Source: CAZHWR01 sp964536085
GTDB lineage: Bacteria; Bacillota; Clostridia; Oscillospirales; Ruminococcaceae
Direction of reading: 5' to 3'
NCBI GenBank assembly: GCA_964536085.1
Contig: CAZHWR010000018.1
Coordinates: 1 to 34,808, forward strand
DNA length: 34,808 nt
Shown: positions 24,592 to 33,920 of the stretch, one piece after another
Position numbering within the stretch: position 1 is the stretch's first letter
Layout of the letters: every line of letters begins with the position of its first letter
Translations under genes and position numbers: made by a program
The notes under the pieces: generated by a model
Database searches by the model: none
The model's input: the letters and a program-made list of their open reading frames with translations, nothing else
Told to the model about the DNA's origin: nothing

Positions 24592-25458
24592 ATGAGAACG
24601 GCGCAGTGGGAAGATTATAAAATACTCGACGCTTCAAACGGCGAAAAGCTGGAGCGCTGGGGCGATAAGCTGCTTGTTCGTCCCGACCCGCAGATAATCT
24701 GGAAAACCGAAAAAACCGCGCGCGAATGGAATATTGCCGACGCGAAATATTTCCGCTCGTCAAAGGGCGGCGGCGAGTGGAAATACTATAATAAGCTGCC
24801 CGAAAGCTGGAAAATATCCTATAAGGATTTGAGCTTTATAATAAAGCCGACCGGCTTTAAGCACACGGGACTGTTCCCCGAGCAGGCGGTCAACTGGGAC
24901 TTTTTTGAGCGGGTTATAAAATCGGCAAACCGCGAGGTCAACGTTTTAAATCTGTTCGCCTACACCGGCGGCGCAACGCTTGCGTGTGCTCACGCGGGAG
25001 CGAGGGTCTGCCATGTGGACGCTTCAAAGGGCATGGTTTCGTGGGCGCGTGAAAACGCCGCCGCCTCGCGCCTTGAAAACCGTCCTGTGCGCTGGATAGT
25101 TGACGACTGCGAAAAATTCGTCGCCCGCGAGATAAGGCGAGGAAATAAATACGATATGATCATTATGGATCCGCCGTCCTACGGGCGCGGTCCGTCGGGA
25201 GAGGTGTGGCAGCTCGAACAAAAGGTGTACGACTTGGTTTCGCTCTGCTCAAACGTGCTGTCGGACGACCCGCTTTTGTTTGTTTTAAATTCATATACCA
25301 CGGGGCTTTCACCGTCGGTGATGGAATATATCATCAGCGTTACCGTCGGAAAGAAATTTTTGGGAAGAGCGTGGTCGGACGAGATCGGGCTTCCCGTTTT
25401 AAGCTCGGGCGGGGTTTTGCCGTGCGGAAGCACGGCGTGTTTTGAGAAAGGTTTTTAA
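24592..25458 (+). CDS. Class I SAM-dependent methyltransferase (RlmI-like)
   Basis: A 288-residue methyltransferase resembling the catalytic half of RlmI/RlmK-type 23S rRNA cytosine methyltransferases. The SAM-binding motif is NLFAYTGG (120-127), the acidic ribose contact is Asp143 in HVDASKGMV, and the DPPSYGRG segment begins at 193. There is no clear N-terminal PUA domain, which RlmI has. The substrate is therefore uncertain, although rRNA is likely. The ATG directly follows the glmM stop codon. Confidence 0.85.
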   Translation: MRTAQWEDYKILDASNGEKLERWGDKLLVRPDPQIIWKTEKTAREWNIADAKYFRSSKGGGEWKYYNKLPESWKISYKDLSFIIKPTGFKHTGLFPEQAVNWDFFERVIKSANREVNVLNLFAYTGGATLACAHAGARVCHVDASKGMVSWARENAAASRLENRPVRWIVDDCEKFVAREIRRGNKYDMIIMDPPSYGRGPSGEVWQLEQKVYDLVSLCSNVLSDDPLLFVLNSYTTGLSPSVMEYIISVTVGKKFLGRAWSDEIGLPVLSSGGVLPCGSTACFEKGF

Positions 25459-26322
25459 ATGGAAGAGATTATCAAAGCCTCGAACGTCACGTTTTCATAT
25501 CCCGAGGAAGAAAACGTCCCGGCGCCGCTTGTGCTGGACGACATAAGCCTTAACATAAAAAAAGGCGAGTTTGTGGCGATACTGGGTCACAACGGCTCGG
25601 GCAAATCAACGCTTGCAAAGCATTTTAACGCGATATTAACCCCTGTTTCGGGCAACGTTACCGTCGAGGGGATGGATACTGCGGACGAAAATAATCTTTT
25701 TGATATACGCTCGAAGGTCGGTATGGTTTTTCAAAACCCAGACAATCAGATTGTCGCGACTGTGGTCGAGGAGGACGTTGCGTTCGCGCCCGAAAATCTG
25801 GGCGTGCCGCCCGAGCAGATCCGCGAGCGGGTAGACAGCGCTTTAAAAACCGTCGGGATGTTCGAGTTTCGCCGACACGCTCCGCACCAGCTTTCGGGCG
25901 GGCAGAAGCAGAGGGTGGCGATAGCGGGGGTTATCGCGATGAGTCCCGACTGCATAGTGCTAGACGAGCCCACCGCGATGCTAGACCCGAAAGGGCGCGC
26001 GGAGGTTATAAAAACGATAAAAAGGCTCAACAGCGAGTGCGGCACAACGATAGTGCTCATCACGCATTATATGGACGAGGCTGTAAACGCCGAACGCGTG
26101 GTCGTTGTCGATAACGGCAGGATATTGACTCAGGGGCCGCCGCGAAAGGTGTTTTCGCAGGTGGAGCTTTTAAAGGACTGCGGTCTGGACGTTCCGCAGG
26201 TCACAGAGCTTGCCAAAGAGCTTAAAGCCGAGGGAATAGATATTCCGGGGGATATTTTGAACGAGCGGGAATTTGTGCTAAGCTTTATGAAAATTTTGGA
26301 GGAAAAAAGTTGTCGGCAGTAA
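25459..26322 (+). CDS. ecfA1: ECF transporter ATPase EcfA1
   Basis: One of two ATPases of the energy-coupling-factor vitamin/metal importer. The 287-residue product has Walker A GHNGSGKST (43-51), the Q-loop near 92 (FQNPDNQ), signature LSGGQKQR, Walker B CIVLDEPTAMLDP and the switch His in THYMDEA. The order ecfA1-ecfA2-ecfT-truA is common in Firmicutes. There it usually follows rpoA-rplQ, but here it follows glmM and a methyltransferase gene. Confidence 0.95.
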   Translation: MEEIIKASNVTFSYPEEENVPAPLVLDDISLNIKKGEFVAILGHNGSGKSTLAKHFNAILTPVSGNVTVEGMDTADENNLFDIRSKVGMVFQNPDNQIVATVVEEDVAFAPENLGVPPEQIRERVDSALKTVGMFEFRRHAPHQLSGGQKQRVAIAGVIAMSPDCIVLDEPTAMLDPKGRAEVIKTIKRLNSECGTTIVLITHYMDEAVNAERVVVVDNGRILTQGPPRKVFSQVELLKDCGLDVPQVTELAKELKAEGIDIPGDILNEREFVLSFMKILEEKSCRQ

Positions 26323-27173
26323 TCAGAGTTGAACATCTTTCGCATGTTTACAGCGCAAAAACACCGTTTGAGCAAAAAGCGCTCGACGATATAAGTCTTG
26401 ATATCGAAGGCGGGGAAATAATCGGCGTAATCGGGCACACGGGCTCAGGAAAATCTACGTTTATTCAGCATTTGAACGGGATTTTAAAACCGACCTCCGG
26501 CAAAATTTATGTGGACGGCAAGGATATTTGGGAGAGCAAGGAATCGATAAGAAACGTGCGGTTTGATGTGGGGCTGGTGTTCCAGTATCCGGAATATCAG
26601 CTTTTCGAGGAAACTGTATTTAAGGATATAGCCTACGGTCCGAAAAACATGGGGCTTCCTGAAGCCGAGATCGAACAGAGAGTGCTTGCCGCGGCGGAGT
26701 TTGCGGGAGTCGCTCCCCGGCTTTTGAGCAAAAGCCCGTTCGAGCTTTCGGGCGGTCAAAAACGCCGCGCCGCGATAGCGGGAGTTATCGCGATGGAGCC
26801 GAAGGTGCTGATTCTGGACGAACCCACGGCGGGGCTTGACCCAAAAGGACGCTCAGGCGTTTTAAACAGGATAAAAAGATATCACGAGCAGACCAAAAAC
26901 ACTGTTTTGCTGGTTTCCCACAATATGGAGGACGTAGCGCGGTATTCCGACAAGATTTTGGTTATGAACAAAAGCCGCGTGTGGATGTACGACACACCCG
27001 AAAAGGTGTTCGCGCATTCGGATGAGCTTTGTGAATTAGGGCTCGGCGTGCCGCAGATAACAAACGTTTTCAGGGAGCTCATAAACCGCGGCGTGCCTCT
27101 TTCCCCCAGCGTATTCACGGTCGAAAAGGCAAAGCGGGAGCTTCTGCGCGTTTTAAAGGGGGCAGGGAAATGA
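26310..27173 (+). CDS. ecfA2: ECF transporter ATPase EcfA2
   Basis: Second ATPase of the ECF module, forming a heterodimer with EcfA1. The 287-residue product has Walker A GHTGSGKST (42-50), VFQYPEYQLFEE around the Q-loop, signature LSGGQKRR and Walker B LILDEPTAGLDP. The start is TTG at 26310, inside the end of ecfA1 (13-base overlap), with GGAGG just upstream. No ATG fits the family N-terminus. Confidence 0.94.
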   Translation: MSAVIRVEHLSHVYSAKTPFEQKALDDISLDIEGGEIIGVIGHTGSGKSTFIQHLNGILKPTSGKIYVDGKDIWESKESIRNVRFDVGLVFQYPEYQLFEETVFKDIAYGPKNMGLPEAEIEQRVLAAAEFAGVAPRLLSKSPFELSGGQKRRAAIAGVIAMEPKVLILDEPTAGLDPKGRSGVLNRIKRYHEQTKNTVLLVSHNMEDVARYSDKILVMNKSRVWMYDTPEKVFAHSDELCELGLGVPQITNVFRELINRGVPLSPSVFTVEKAKRELLRVLKGAGK

Positions 27174-27994
27174 TTAAGGACATCACTATAGGTCAGTATT
27201 TTCCCGGAGAATCGGTCGTTCACAGAATCGACCCGCGCATGAAGATAATTTTAACAATAGCTTATATCGTTTTATTGTTTATAACGGGCAATATAGCGGG
27301 CTTTGTCATCCCGATTGCGTTTGTAATTGCAATGTATAAAATTGCAGGAATACCGTTTTCGTTTATCGCAAAATCCGTAAAGCCGATACTGCCGCTTATT
27401 TTGTTCACGAGCTTAGTCAACCTGTTTTTTATAAACGGCGACGTTATTTTCAGATTTTACTTTATCACTATAACCGCGCAGGGCGTGCAGACTGCGGTGT
27501 TCATGGCGGTGCGTATACTCTGCCTGATAATCGGTACGTCGCTTTTGACATACACTACCTCACCGATTGTTTTGACCGACGGCATAGAGCAGCTTTTGTC
27601 GCCGCTTGCAAAGCTAAAGCTTCCGGTGCATGAGCTTGCGATGATGATGACTATAGCTTTGCGGTTTATTCCAACGCTTATCGAGGAGACCGACAAGATA
27701 ATGTCCGCTCAGAAAGCAAGGGGCGCAAAGCTTGATTCGGGCAGCTTTGCCGAAAGGGTCAAAGCGCTTATACCTGTGCTGATTCCGCTGTTTGTTTCGG
27801 CGTTCAGGCGGGCGGCGGAGCTTGCACTCGCAATGGAGTGCAGATGCTACCGCGGAGGTGAAGGCAGAACAAAGCTCAACACGCTTAAATTCCATATGCG
27901 CGACTGCTGGGCAGCTTTTGTAATGGCTGCGGCGTTTGTTTGTGTTATCTGCGTTAATATCGCGTCGGCTGAGTATCTCGTAAACTGGATTTAA
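27170..27994 (+). CDS. ecfT: ECF transporter transmembrane subunit EcfT
   Basis: Integral membrane scaffold that couples the two ATPases to exchangeable substrate-binding S components. The 274-residue product has about six hydrophobic segments. Its cytoplasmic coupling helices carry the ARG signatures in AQKARGAKLDSG and, in the EcfT-typical form, AMECRCYRGGEGRT. No S-component gene is next to it, which fits a shared group-II ECF module. It overlaps ecfA2 by 4 bases (ATGA). Confidence 0.95.
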   Translation: MIKDITIGQYFPGESVVHRIDPRMKIILTIAYIVLLFITGNIAGFVIPIAFVIAMYKIAGIPFSFIAKSVKPILPLILFTSLVNLFFINGDVIFRFYFITITAQGVQTAVFMAVRILCLIIGTSLLTYTTSPIVLTDGIEQLLSPLAKLKLPVHELAMMMTIALRFIPTLIEETDKIMSAQKARGAKLDSGSFAERVKALIPVLIPLFVSAFRRAAELALAMECRCYRGGEGRTKLNTLKFHMRDCWAAFVMAAAFVCVICVNIASAEYLVNWI

Positions 27995-28018
27995 AATAAA
28001 GAAAAATAACTTAAGGTA

Positions 28019-28047
28019 TTGATTTTGCCGCGGGGTTGAATTAATAT
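28019..28047 (+). promoter_or_regulatory. Possible internal promoter before truA
   Basis: TTGATT at 28019-28024 and TAATAT at 28042-28047 are spaced by 17 bases in the only sizeable gap of the ruvC-clpE run. Each hexamer has only partial identity to the sigma-A consensus. Confidence 0.35.
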
Positions 28048-28158
28048 ATAGTTTTAAAGGGGTTGGAAATTCAGGATGATTTTCCCGGGCTTGATTTAAT
28101 AGAAGCGGCTTGCGGCAAATCCCGTTTCCCGCCTTATGTCAGGGTCGTGTGTAAGAAA

Positions 28159-28890
28159 ATGAGAAATCTGCTTTTTAATATTTCTTATAAAGGAACGGCG
28201 TATCACGGATATCAGGTGCAAAAAAACGCCCATACCGTGGCGTGCGAGCTTCAAAACGCGATAGAGCGGGTTTTGACCCGCCGCGAGGATATCGTCGGAT
28301 GTTCGCGGACCGATACGGGCGTTCACGCAAATTCTTATTATTTCAATATGAAAACCGAGTCGGATATCAGCGGGGATAAGCTCGCCTACGCGCTAAATTC
28401 GATACTGCCGGACGATATCGCCGTGCTTTCGTGCCAAAGCGTCGATATGGATTTTCACGCGCGCTACTCCTGCGTTAAAAAGGAGTATATCTATAAAATT
28501 CTGAACACGAAAATCAAAAACCCGTTTTATGAAAATCTCGCTCTGCACTGGCGGTACGATATGGATATTGAAAAATTGAACCTTGCCGCGTCGCATTTTG
28601 TCGGAACGCACGATTTCAGAGCGTTTTGCTCAAAGTCGGACGTAGAGGACACTGTCCGAACGATTGAACTCTGCGAATTTCACCGCGAGGGGGATATGGT
28701 TATTTTCACGGTTAGGGGAAACGGGTTTTTATATAAAATGGTGCGCGCCATGGTCGGGACGCTGCTTGGCGTTTCAGCCGGAAGATTCGCCCCTGACGAT
28801 ATTAAAAGCATTATTGAAAGCAAAGACCGCTCTTCGGCCGGGATGACGGCTCCTGCTCACGGGCTGTACTTAAACCGTGTGTTTTATTGA
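28159..28890 (+). CDS. truA: tRNA pseudouridine(38-40) synthase TruA
   Basis: Makes pseudouridine at positions 38-40 of the tRNA anticodon stem. The 243-residue product has the catalytic Asp52 in CSRTDTGVHA. It also shows VKKEYIYKI, the HDFRAFCSK segment, and GNGFLYKMVRAMVGTLL near the end. I place the start at ATG 28159 because MRNLLFNISYKGTAYHGYQ matches the family. The frame is open back to TTG 28063, but those 32 extra codons are not family-like. The ribosome site before 28159 is weak. Confidence 0.92.
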   Translation: MRNLLFNISYKGTAYHGYQVQKNAHTVACELQNAIERVLTRREDIVGCSRTDTGVHANSYYFNMKTESDISGDKLAYALNSILPDDIAVLSCQSVDMDFHARYSCVKKEYIYKILNTKIKNPFYENLALHWRYDMDIEKLNLAASHFVGTHDFRAFCSKSDVEDTVRTIELCEFHREGDMVIFTVRGNGFLYKMVRAMVGTLLGVSAGRFAPDDIKSIIESKDRSSAGMTAPAHGLYLNRVFY

Positions 28891-28923
28891 TTGGCATTTT
28901 GCGTTAGGAACGGAGTAAAAGCG

Positions 28924-30099
28924 ATGAACAAAGAATTTAACGATATTGAATCCTACAGAAAGGCGCGCAGGGCAAAACGGCGCAAGCGCAGAGCAATAAC
29001 CGCCGTTATAATCATTTTGCTGTGCGCTTGTCTGATATGCGTGTTTGCGTATTTTCTCAATATCAATCTTTTAGGCTCCGAGTCAAGCAAGGGCGGGCTT
29101 GTTTCGGGAACAAAGCCGTCTCAGGAGGGATTTCCGATATCGCTCGAGGGCGATGCGGGAAGCGATATAAGCTCGATGGGCGGACTTTTGGCAGTGCTTA
29201 CCGACCAGAAATTTGCAATTTACTCCGATTCGGGAAAGTGGATAGGGTCAGACGCTCACGGATATGCAAATCCCATTGCAAAAACCACCTCCAAACGCGC
29301 GCTCATATACGACCGCAGCGGATATAAATTCAAGGTGCTTAGCAAAAGCGATGTTTTGTACACCAAAACGCTGACAGATAAAATCGTGTTTGCGGACATA
29401 AGCGACGAAGGCTATATCGCCGTTGCGACACAGCCCAGCAGATATTACGCAAGCCTGACGGTATACGACTCAAAGCTGCAGGAGATATATACTTGGAGCT
29501 CCGCTTCGACTCATATTGTCGGGCTGGATTTTTATAAAAACTCCAAAGGGTGCGCGGTACTCGGATATTCCGCGGGCGGAGGAACGCTGGTATCGTCGGT
29601 CATATCGCTTGATTTTTCCTCTGAGGAGATAAAGTTTGAAAAGAAGTTTGACGATTTGCTCGGTGTTTCAATAGCGGTAAAAAGCTCTGGAAATATTGCC
29701 ATAGTCGGCGACACGGCTATGAAGGTCATCGATTCCAAAGGGAACGACGTCGGCAAATATGAATATTCAAAGCAGCTTTCGTTTTCGTCCAACGTCGCGT
29801 CCAACTACACGGTGCTGGCTCTGACCGACCCGAACAGCCGCGACAACAGCGAGGCTGTGGTGCTCGACGACAAGGCGAACGTCGTCGGGACGTATGTTGT
29901 GGAAAAAAGGATAAAAGACGTCGTGAGCGACGGAAGTAGGGTGTTGCTTTTGGGCGCTGATAAGATATACAATCTTGACATGTCTTTAAAGCTTATCAGT
30001 ACGATTGACTGTCAAAGCGATTCAAAAAGGATAGCGTATCTGGGCTCGAACCTGTATGTTCTGAATTCGGATACGGTCGTCAAGGAAGTTGTAGAGTAG
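28924..30099 (+). CDS. DUF5711-like membrane-anchored beta-propeller protein
   Basis: A 391-residue protein of unknown function. Residues 1-27 are very basic (YRKARRAKRRKRRA), followed by one transmembrane helix, so the bulk lies outside the membrane. The remainder has repeated short beta-strand patterns (LAVLTDQKFAIYSDSG, YIAVATQPSRY, IAIVGDTAMKVID) suggesting a beta-propeller. This matches the DUF5711 family of clostridia. GGAG lies 8 bases before ATG 28924, which I prefer to the longer frame. The gene is followed by cvpA after 17 bases. The family name is from memory of the architecture. Confidence 0.7.
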   Translation: MNKEFNDIESYRKARRAKRRKRRAITAVIIILLCACLICVFAYFLNINLLGSESSKGGLVSGTKPSQEGFPISLEGDAGSDISSMGGLLAVLTDQKFAIYSDSGKWIGSDAHGYANPIAKTTSKRALIYDRSGYKFKVLSKSDVLYTKTLTDKIVFADISDEGYIAVATQPSRYYASLTVYDSKLQEIYTWSSASTHIVGLDFYKNSKGCAVLGYSAGGGTLVSSVISLDFSSEEIKFEKKFDDLLGVSIAVKSSGNIAIVGDTAMKVIDSKGNDVGKYEYSKQLSFSSNVASNYTVLALTDPNSRDNSEAVVLDDKANVVGTYVVEKRIKDVVSDGSRVLLLGADKIYNLDMSLKLISTIDCQSDSKRIAYLGSNLYVLNSDTVVKEVVE

Positions 30100-30116
30100 C
30101 GGGGTATATAAATATT

Positions 30117-30839
30117 ATGTCTGTTCTGATTGATGTAATCGTGATTGCGCTAAGCTGCGCAACGGTGTATTTTTCCGCAAAGCAGGGCTTTGTGCGGATA
30201 TTTGTCGGGGTTTTGGGCTATCTGCTCGCGTTTATAATCGCAACGGCGATAAGCAAACCGATATCGACCGCGGTGTATGAAAATATGGTAAAGCCGACGG
30301 TAGTGGAGAATATAAGCAAATCTCTGCCTGATACCTCCGGAATTGCCGAAAGCGCCGAGGCTGTTGACCAATCACTGGACGAGATTTTTGATAACATTCC
30401 GGACTTTGCCGCTGAGTACCTTGAAAACAGCGGATTAAGCCGCAACGATATAGCCGATTCGGTCAACGGGATCGTGTCGGCGGATGCCGAAAGTATTTCC
30501 GAGGGAATAGCCGATTCGCTTGTAAAGCCGATTGTGTTAAATCTTTTGGAAATGATTGTGTTTTTGATATTGTTAACGATACTGACCGCTGCGTTCAGAG
30601 TGGTTTCAAAGCCGCTGCGCAGGGTGAAAAATATTCCGCTGATAGGCCCTCTTAACTCGTTTTTGGGCGGAGTTCTGGGGATCCTGCGCGCTTCGATAAC
30701 GATTTATGTATTGGCGGCTGCGGTGAAAATGTTTGTGGTTTTGACCGGGAATGAAAACACGTTTTTGAATGAAACGGTTATCGGTTCGACATATATATTT
30801 AATATTTTCTACAAATATAATCTCTTTTCGGGAATATAA
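30117..30839 (+). CDS. CvpA-family membrane protein
   Basis: A 240-residue protein with two N-terminal hydrophobic helices (VLIDVIVIALSCATVYF, then a segment containing VGVLGYLLAFIIATAIS). A hydrophilic stretch of about 90 residues follows, then two further helices and a short tail. This is the CvpA layout, with GFVRIFVGVLGY corresponding to the conserved Gly-rich turn after helix 1. CvpA proteins are linked to colicin V secretion and envelope stress in other bacteria; the function is not settled. The long middle insert is typical of clostridial members. Confidence 0.8.
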   Translation: MSVLIDVIVIALSCATVYFSAKQGFVRIFVGVLGYLLAFIIATAISKPISTAVYENMVKPTVVENISKSLPDTSGIAESAEAVDQSLDEIFDNIPDFAAEYLENSGLSRNDIADSVNGIVSADAESISEGIADSLVKPIVLNLLEMIVFLILLTILTAAFRVVSKPLRRVKNIPLIGPLNSFLGGVLGILRASITIYVLAAAVKMFVVLTGNENTFLNETVIGSTYIFNIFYKYNLFSGI

Positions 30840-30880
30840 AATGGTGTACAATATAAGATAATACAAGGACGTAAATTCCA

Positions 30881-31459
30881 ATGAAAAACGAAAATGACAA
30901 GATTATTACAATTCCGAATATGCTTTCTGTCATAAGGCTGGCGCTTGTGCCCTTGTTTGTGGCGGCGTTTTTCGGCGAAAGCGAAAACAGCCGGTTCTAC
31001 GCGGCGGGGATATTCCTGCTGTCAGGTATTACCGACGTTGCCGACGGCATAATTGCGCGCAGATTTAATATGACCTCGTATCTCGGTAAAATACTCGACC
31101 CGCTTGCAGACAAGCTGACGCAGGCGGCGGTCTCGCTTTGCGTTGCGATAAAGCACAGCGAATTGATAATATTGTTTGCTGTTTTCTTTATAAAAGAACT
31201 GCTCATGCTCATCGGCGGACTGATAATCGTAAAATCAGGCAAAAAAATCGCGTCGTCAAAGTGGTTCGGCAAGGCGGCTACCTGCGTGATGTTCGGCGTT
31301 ATAACTATAGTCGTGCTGTTTTCATCAGGCATTTCAAGCACGATGCTGAATATTCTTTCGGCTGTCGCAATATTTGCAATCGTTTTTTCATTTATTATGT
31401 ATATACCTGAATTTTTAAAAATTATGAGTTCTAAAGAGGAGGAAAAAAATGCTCTGTAG
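30881..31459 (+). CDS. pgsA: CDP-alcohol phosphatidyltransferase, PgsA-type
   Basis: Membrane enzyme of the CDP-alcohol transferase family, most likely making phosphatidylglycerol phosphate from CDP-diacylglycerol and glycerol-3-phosphate. The 192-residue product has the full signature D52-x2-DG-x2-AR-x8-G69-x3-D73-x3-D77 in the second hydrophobic block, and about five membrane segments. The alcohol substrate cannot be proved from the motif, so a related transferase is possible. Its last codons overlap clpE by 11 bases. Confidence 0.85.
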   Translation: MKNENDKIITIPNMLSVIRLALVPLFVAAFFGESENSRFYAAGIFLLSGITDVADGIIARRFNMTSYLGKILDPLADKLTQAAVSLCVAIKHSELIILFAVFFIKELLMLIGGLIIVKSGKKIASSKWFGKAATCVMFGVITIVVLFSSGISSTMLNILSAVAIFAIVFSFIMYIPEFLKIMSSKEEEKNAL

Positions 31460-33701
31460 CAGGTGCAAAAAGAATGTTGCCATCATTTTCATGTCGAGAA
31501 TGGAGAACGGGCAACAGATAAACGAAGGTCTGTGTATGTCATGCGCAAAGGAGCTTGGCATACCGCAGGTCAAAAGCATGATGGAAAGCATGGGATTAAA
31601 CGACGAAGCGATTGAAGAAATAAACAACCAGCTCAGCGCTTTCGGAGACGATCCTGAAAGCTTTGAGTTCGGCGGAGCCGACACTATGCCCCCATTTATA
31701 CAGAATATGTTCGTCGGAGAGGTTCCGGGACAGTCTCAAAATACCGAAGAGCAAAAAAGCAAAAAGGACAAGAAGGAAAAAAAGAAAAAGCGCAAATATT
31801 TGGACACCTACTGCGACAATTTGACCGAAAAAGCGCTTGCGGGCAAGCTCGACAACATCGTTGGACGCGACAGGGAAATTTACCGCGTTGAGCAGATTCT
31901 GTCAAGGCGCACTAAAAACAACCCCTGCTTGATAGGCGAGCCGGGCGTGGGAAAAACCGCTATCGCAGAGGGAATCGCCCAGCGCATCGCTTTGGGCAGG
32001 GTGCCGTTCAGGCTTTTGGATAAGCAGGTTTATCTGCTGGATTTGACGGCGCTTGTCGCGGGGACGCAGTTCAGAGGGCAGTTTGAAAGCCGCGTCAAGG
32101 GGCTTATCGACGAAGTGCGCGAAGCGGGCAACGTCATACTAGTTATCGACGAGGTTCACAATCTTGTGGGTACAGGCGATTCAGAGGGCACGATGAACGC
32201 CGCGAATATTTTAAAGCCCGCGCTTTCCCGCGGTGAGATTCAGGTCATCGGAGCGACTACGTTTAACGAATACAGAAAATACATCGAAAAGGACTCGGCA
32301 CTCGAAAGACGTTTTCAGCCGGTAAACGTCGAAGAACCGACGATTGACGACACTGTGCAGATCCTGCGCGGAATAAAGCCGTATTACGAACGTCATCACA
32401 AGGTCAAGGTGCCGGATGAGATTATCGTTCGGACGGTGGATTTGTCCGAGCGGTATATAAACGACCGGTTTTTGCCCGACAAGGCGATAGATTTGATGGA
32501 CGAGGCTTGCTCCTGCGCCTCTATCGGAAGCGTGGAATTAAAAAGGTATCATGAGCTCAACGCCCGTTTAAAAACGCTCTTAGATGAAGAGGAAAAGCTG
32601 GAGGGTCAAACCGAAAACCGCGATTATGAAGCTATCGCCAGGGTCAAAAGCGAGTCGATGACGGTCAAGGAAGAGCTCAAAAGTCTTGAGCTGAAAATTT
32701 CAAAGCTCACCGTCACTATGGACGACGTCGCAAAGGTCATCGAGCTGTGGACGGGCATTCCCGCCGCCAAGATAAATCAAAACGAAATGCAGAAGCTGGG
32801 CGGACTTGCCGACAGGATAAAAAAGAAGATCATCGGGCAGGACGAAGCGGTGGATTTGGTCGCGGCGGCGATAAAACGAAGCCGTGTTCAGCTTTCCGAC
32901 CGCAAGCGGCCCGCGTCGTTCATATTTGTCGGTCCGACGGGCGTGGGAAAGACCGAGCTTGTTAAAGTGCTTGCAAACGAGCTGTTCGACACTGTCGACC
33001 CGCTGATTCGTCTGGATATGTCCGAGTATATGGAAAAATACGCGGTTTCGCGCCTTATCGGAGCGCCTCCCGGATATGTGGGATACGACGAGGCGGGTCA
33101 GCTGACCGAAAAGGTTAGAAGAAAGCCGTATTCGGTGATTTTGTTCGATGAAATCGAAAAAGCCCACCCCGACGTTATGAATATCCTATTGCAGATTTTA
33201 GACGAAGGCCGCGTTACCGACGCACACGGCAGAACGGTCAATTTTGAAAACACCGTTATCGCAATGACTTCAAACGCGGGCTCGTCCGACAAAAACGGAA
33301 TCGTCGGCTTTAACAAAAGTGAAAACACCATTGCTAAGGAAAAGGCGATGAAGGCGCTTTCTGAGTTTCTGCGTCCCGAGTTTTTGGGAAGAGTGGACGA
33401 GGTCGTAGTTTTCAATCGGCTTTCGGACGACAATTTAAAGCGTATAACAGGACTTATGCTTGACGAGCTTAAAAAGCCGCTCGACGAAAAGGGTATAAAA
33501 TTCGGTTATGACGACGACGCGCTTTCGCTCATCGTGCAAAAAGCGAGCGGCGGCAAGTTCTCCGCCAGGGATCTTCGCAAGGTCATCCGCAAGGAGATAG
33601 AGGACAAAGTCGCGTCGACGCTGGTGGATAATTTTGACCGCGAGATAAAAATTTTGAGCGTTTCGGTTTCAAACGGGGAGTTTGTGCTGACAACGGCATA
33701 A
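31449..33701 (+). CDS. clpE: ClpE-type AAA+ protease ATPase with N-terminal zinc finger
   Basis: Unfoldase partner of ClpP. The 750-residue product starts with a four-cysteine zinc site (C3, C6, C29, C32), as in ClpE and McsA, instead of the double Clp N-domain of ClpC. An acidic then lysine-rich linker follows (about 50-117). D1 has Walker A GEPGVGKT (163-170) and VILVIDEVHNLVG. A middle coiled-coil/UVR region follows near 380-430. D2 has GPTGVGKTE (from 495) and VILFDEIEKAHPD. The ClpP-docking loop VGF lies at 619-621. The ATG has a strong GAGGAGG site and overlaps pgsA, so the gene has no CtsR-regulated promoter of its own. Confidence 0.9.
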   Translation: MLCSRCKKNVAIIFMSRMENGQQINEGLCMSCAKELGIPQVKSMMESMGLNDEAIEEINNQLSAFGDDPESFEFGGADTMPPFIQNMFVGEVPGQSQNTEEQKSKKDKKEKKKKRKYLDTYCDNLTEKALAGKLDNIVGRDREIYRVEQILSRRTKNNPCLIGEPGVGKTAIAEGIAQRIALGRVPFRLLDKQVYLLDLTALVAGTQFRGQFESRVKGLIDEVREAGNVILVIDEVHNLVGTGDSEGTMNAANILKPALSRGEIQVIGATTFNEYRKYIEKDSALERRFQPVNVEEPTIDDTVQILRGIKPYYERHHKVKVPDEIIVRTVDLSERYINDRFLPDKAIDLMDEACSCASIGSVELKRYHELNARLKTLLDEEEKLEGQTENRDYEAIARVKSESMTVKEELKSLELKISKLTVTMDDVAKVIELWTGIPAAKINQNEMQKLGGLADRIKKKIIGQDEAVDLVAAAIKRSRVQLSDRKRPASFIFVGPTGVGKTELVKVLANELFDTVDPLIRLDMSEYMEKYAVSRLIGAPPGYVGYDEAGQLTEKVRRKPYSVILFDEIEKAHPDVMNILLQILDEGRVTDAHGRTVNFENTVIAMTSNAGSSDKNGIVGFNKSENTIAKEKAMKALSEFLRPEFLGRVDEVVVFNRLSDDNLKRITGLMLDELKKPLDEKGIKFGYDDDALSLIVQKASGGKFSARDLRKVIRKEIEDKVASTLVDNFDREIKILSVSVSNGEFVLTTA

Positions 33702-33703
33702 AT

Positions 33704-33732
33704 ATTGATTGAAAGCATAGCTTTCAATCAAT
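33704..33732. terminator. 13-bp inverted repeat after clpE, probable terminator
   Basis: ATTGATTGAAAGC and GCTTTCAATCAAT are exact inverse copies around a 3-base loop, beginning 3 bases after the clpE stop codon. The T-rich stretch comes only about 8 bases later. It most likely ends the ruvC-clpE run, but it could also be a protein-binding palindrome or recombination site. Confidence 0.5.
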
Positions 33733-33920
33733 GTGATGAGTTTTGTTTTTTGCGCCCAAAAGCATTGGCGCAAAATCTGCGTTGCAGACCGCGAAACTCA
33801 CGGAAGGGAGCGCTCTGCCATAAAATTGAACGCACAGCGCACTTTGCCCGGCAGGCATAAGGCGGTATTTGATGTATAGGTACGGCGTAGTCCTTTAAGA
33901 CGGGACTGCGCTGTTTTCTT

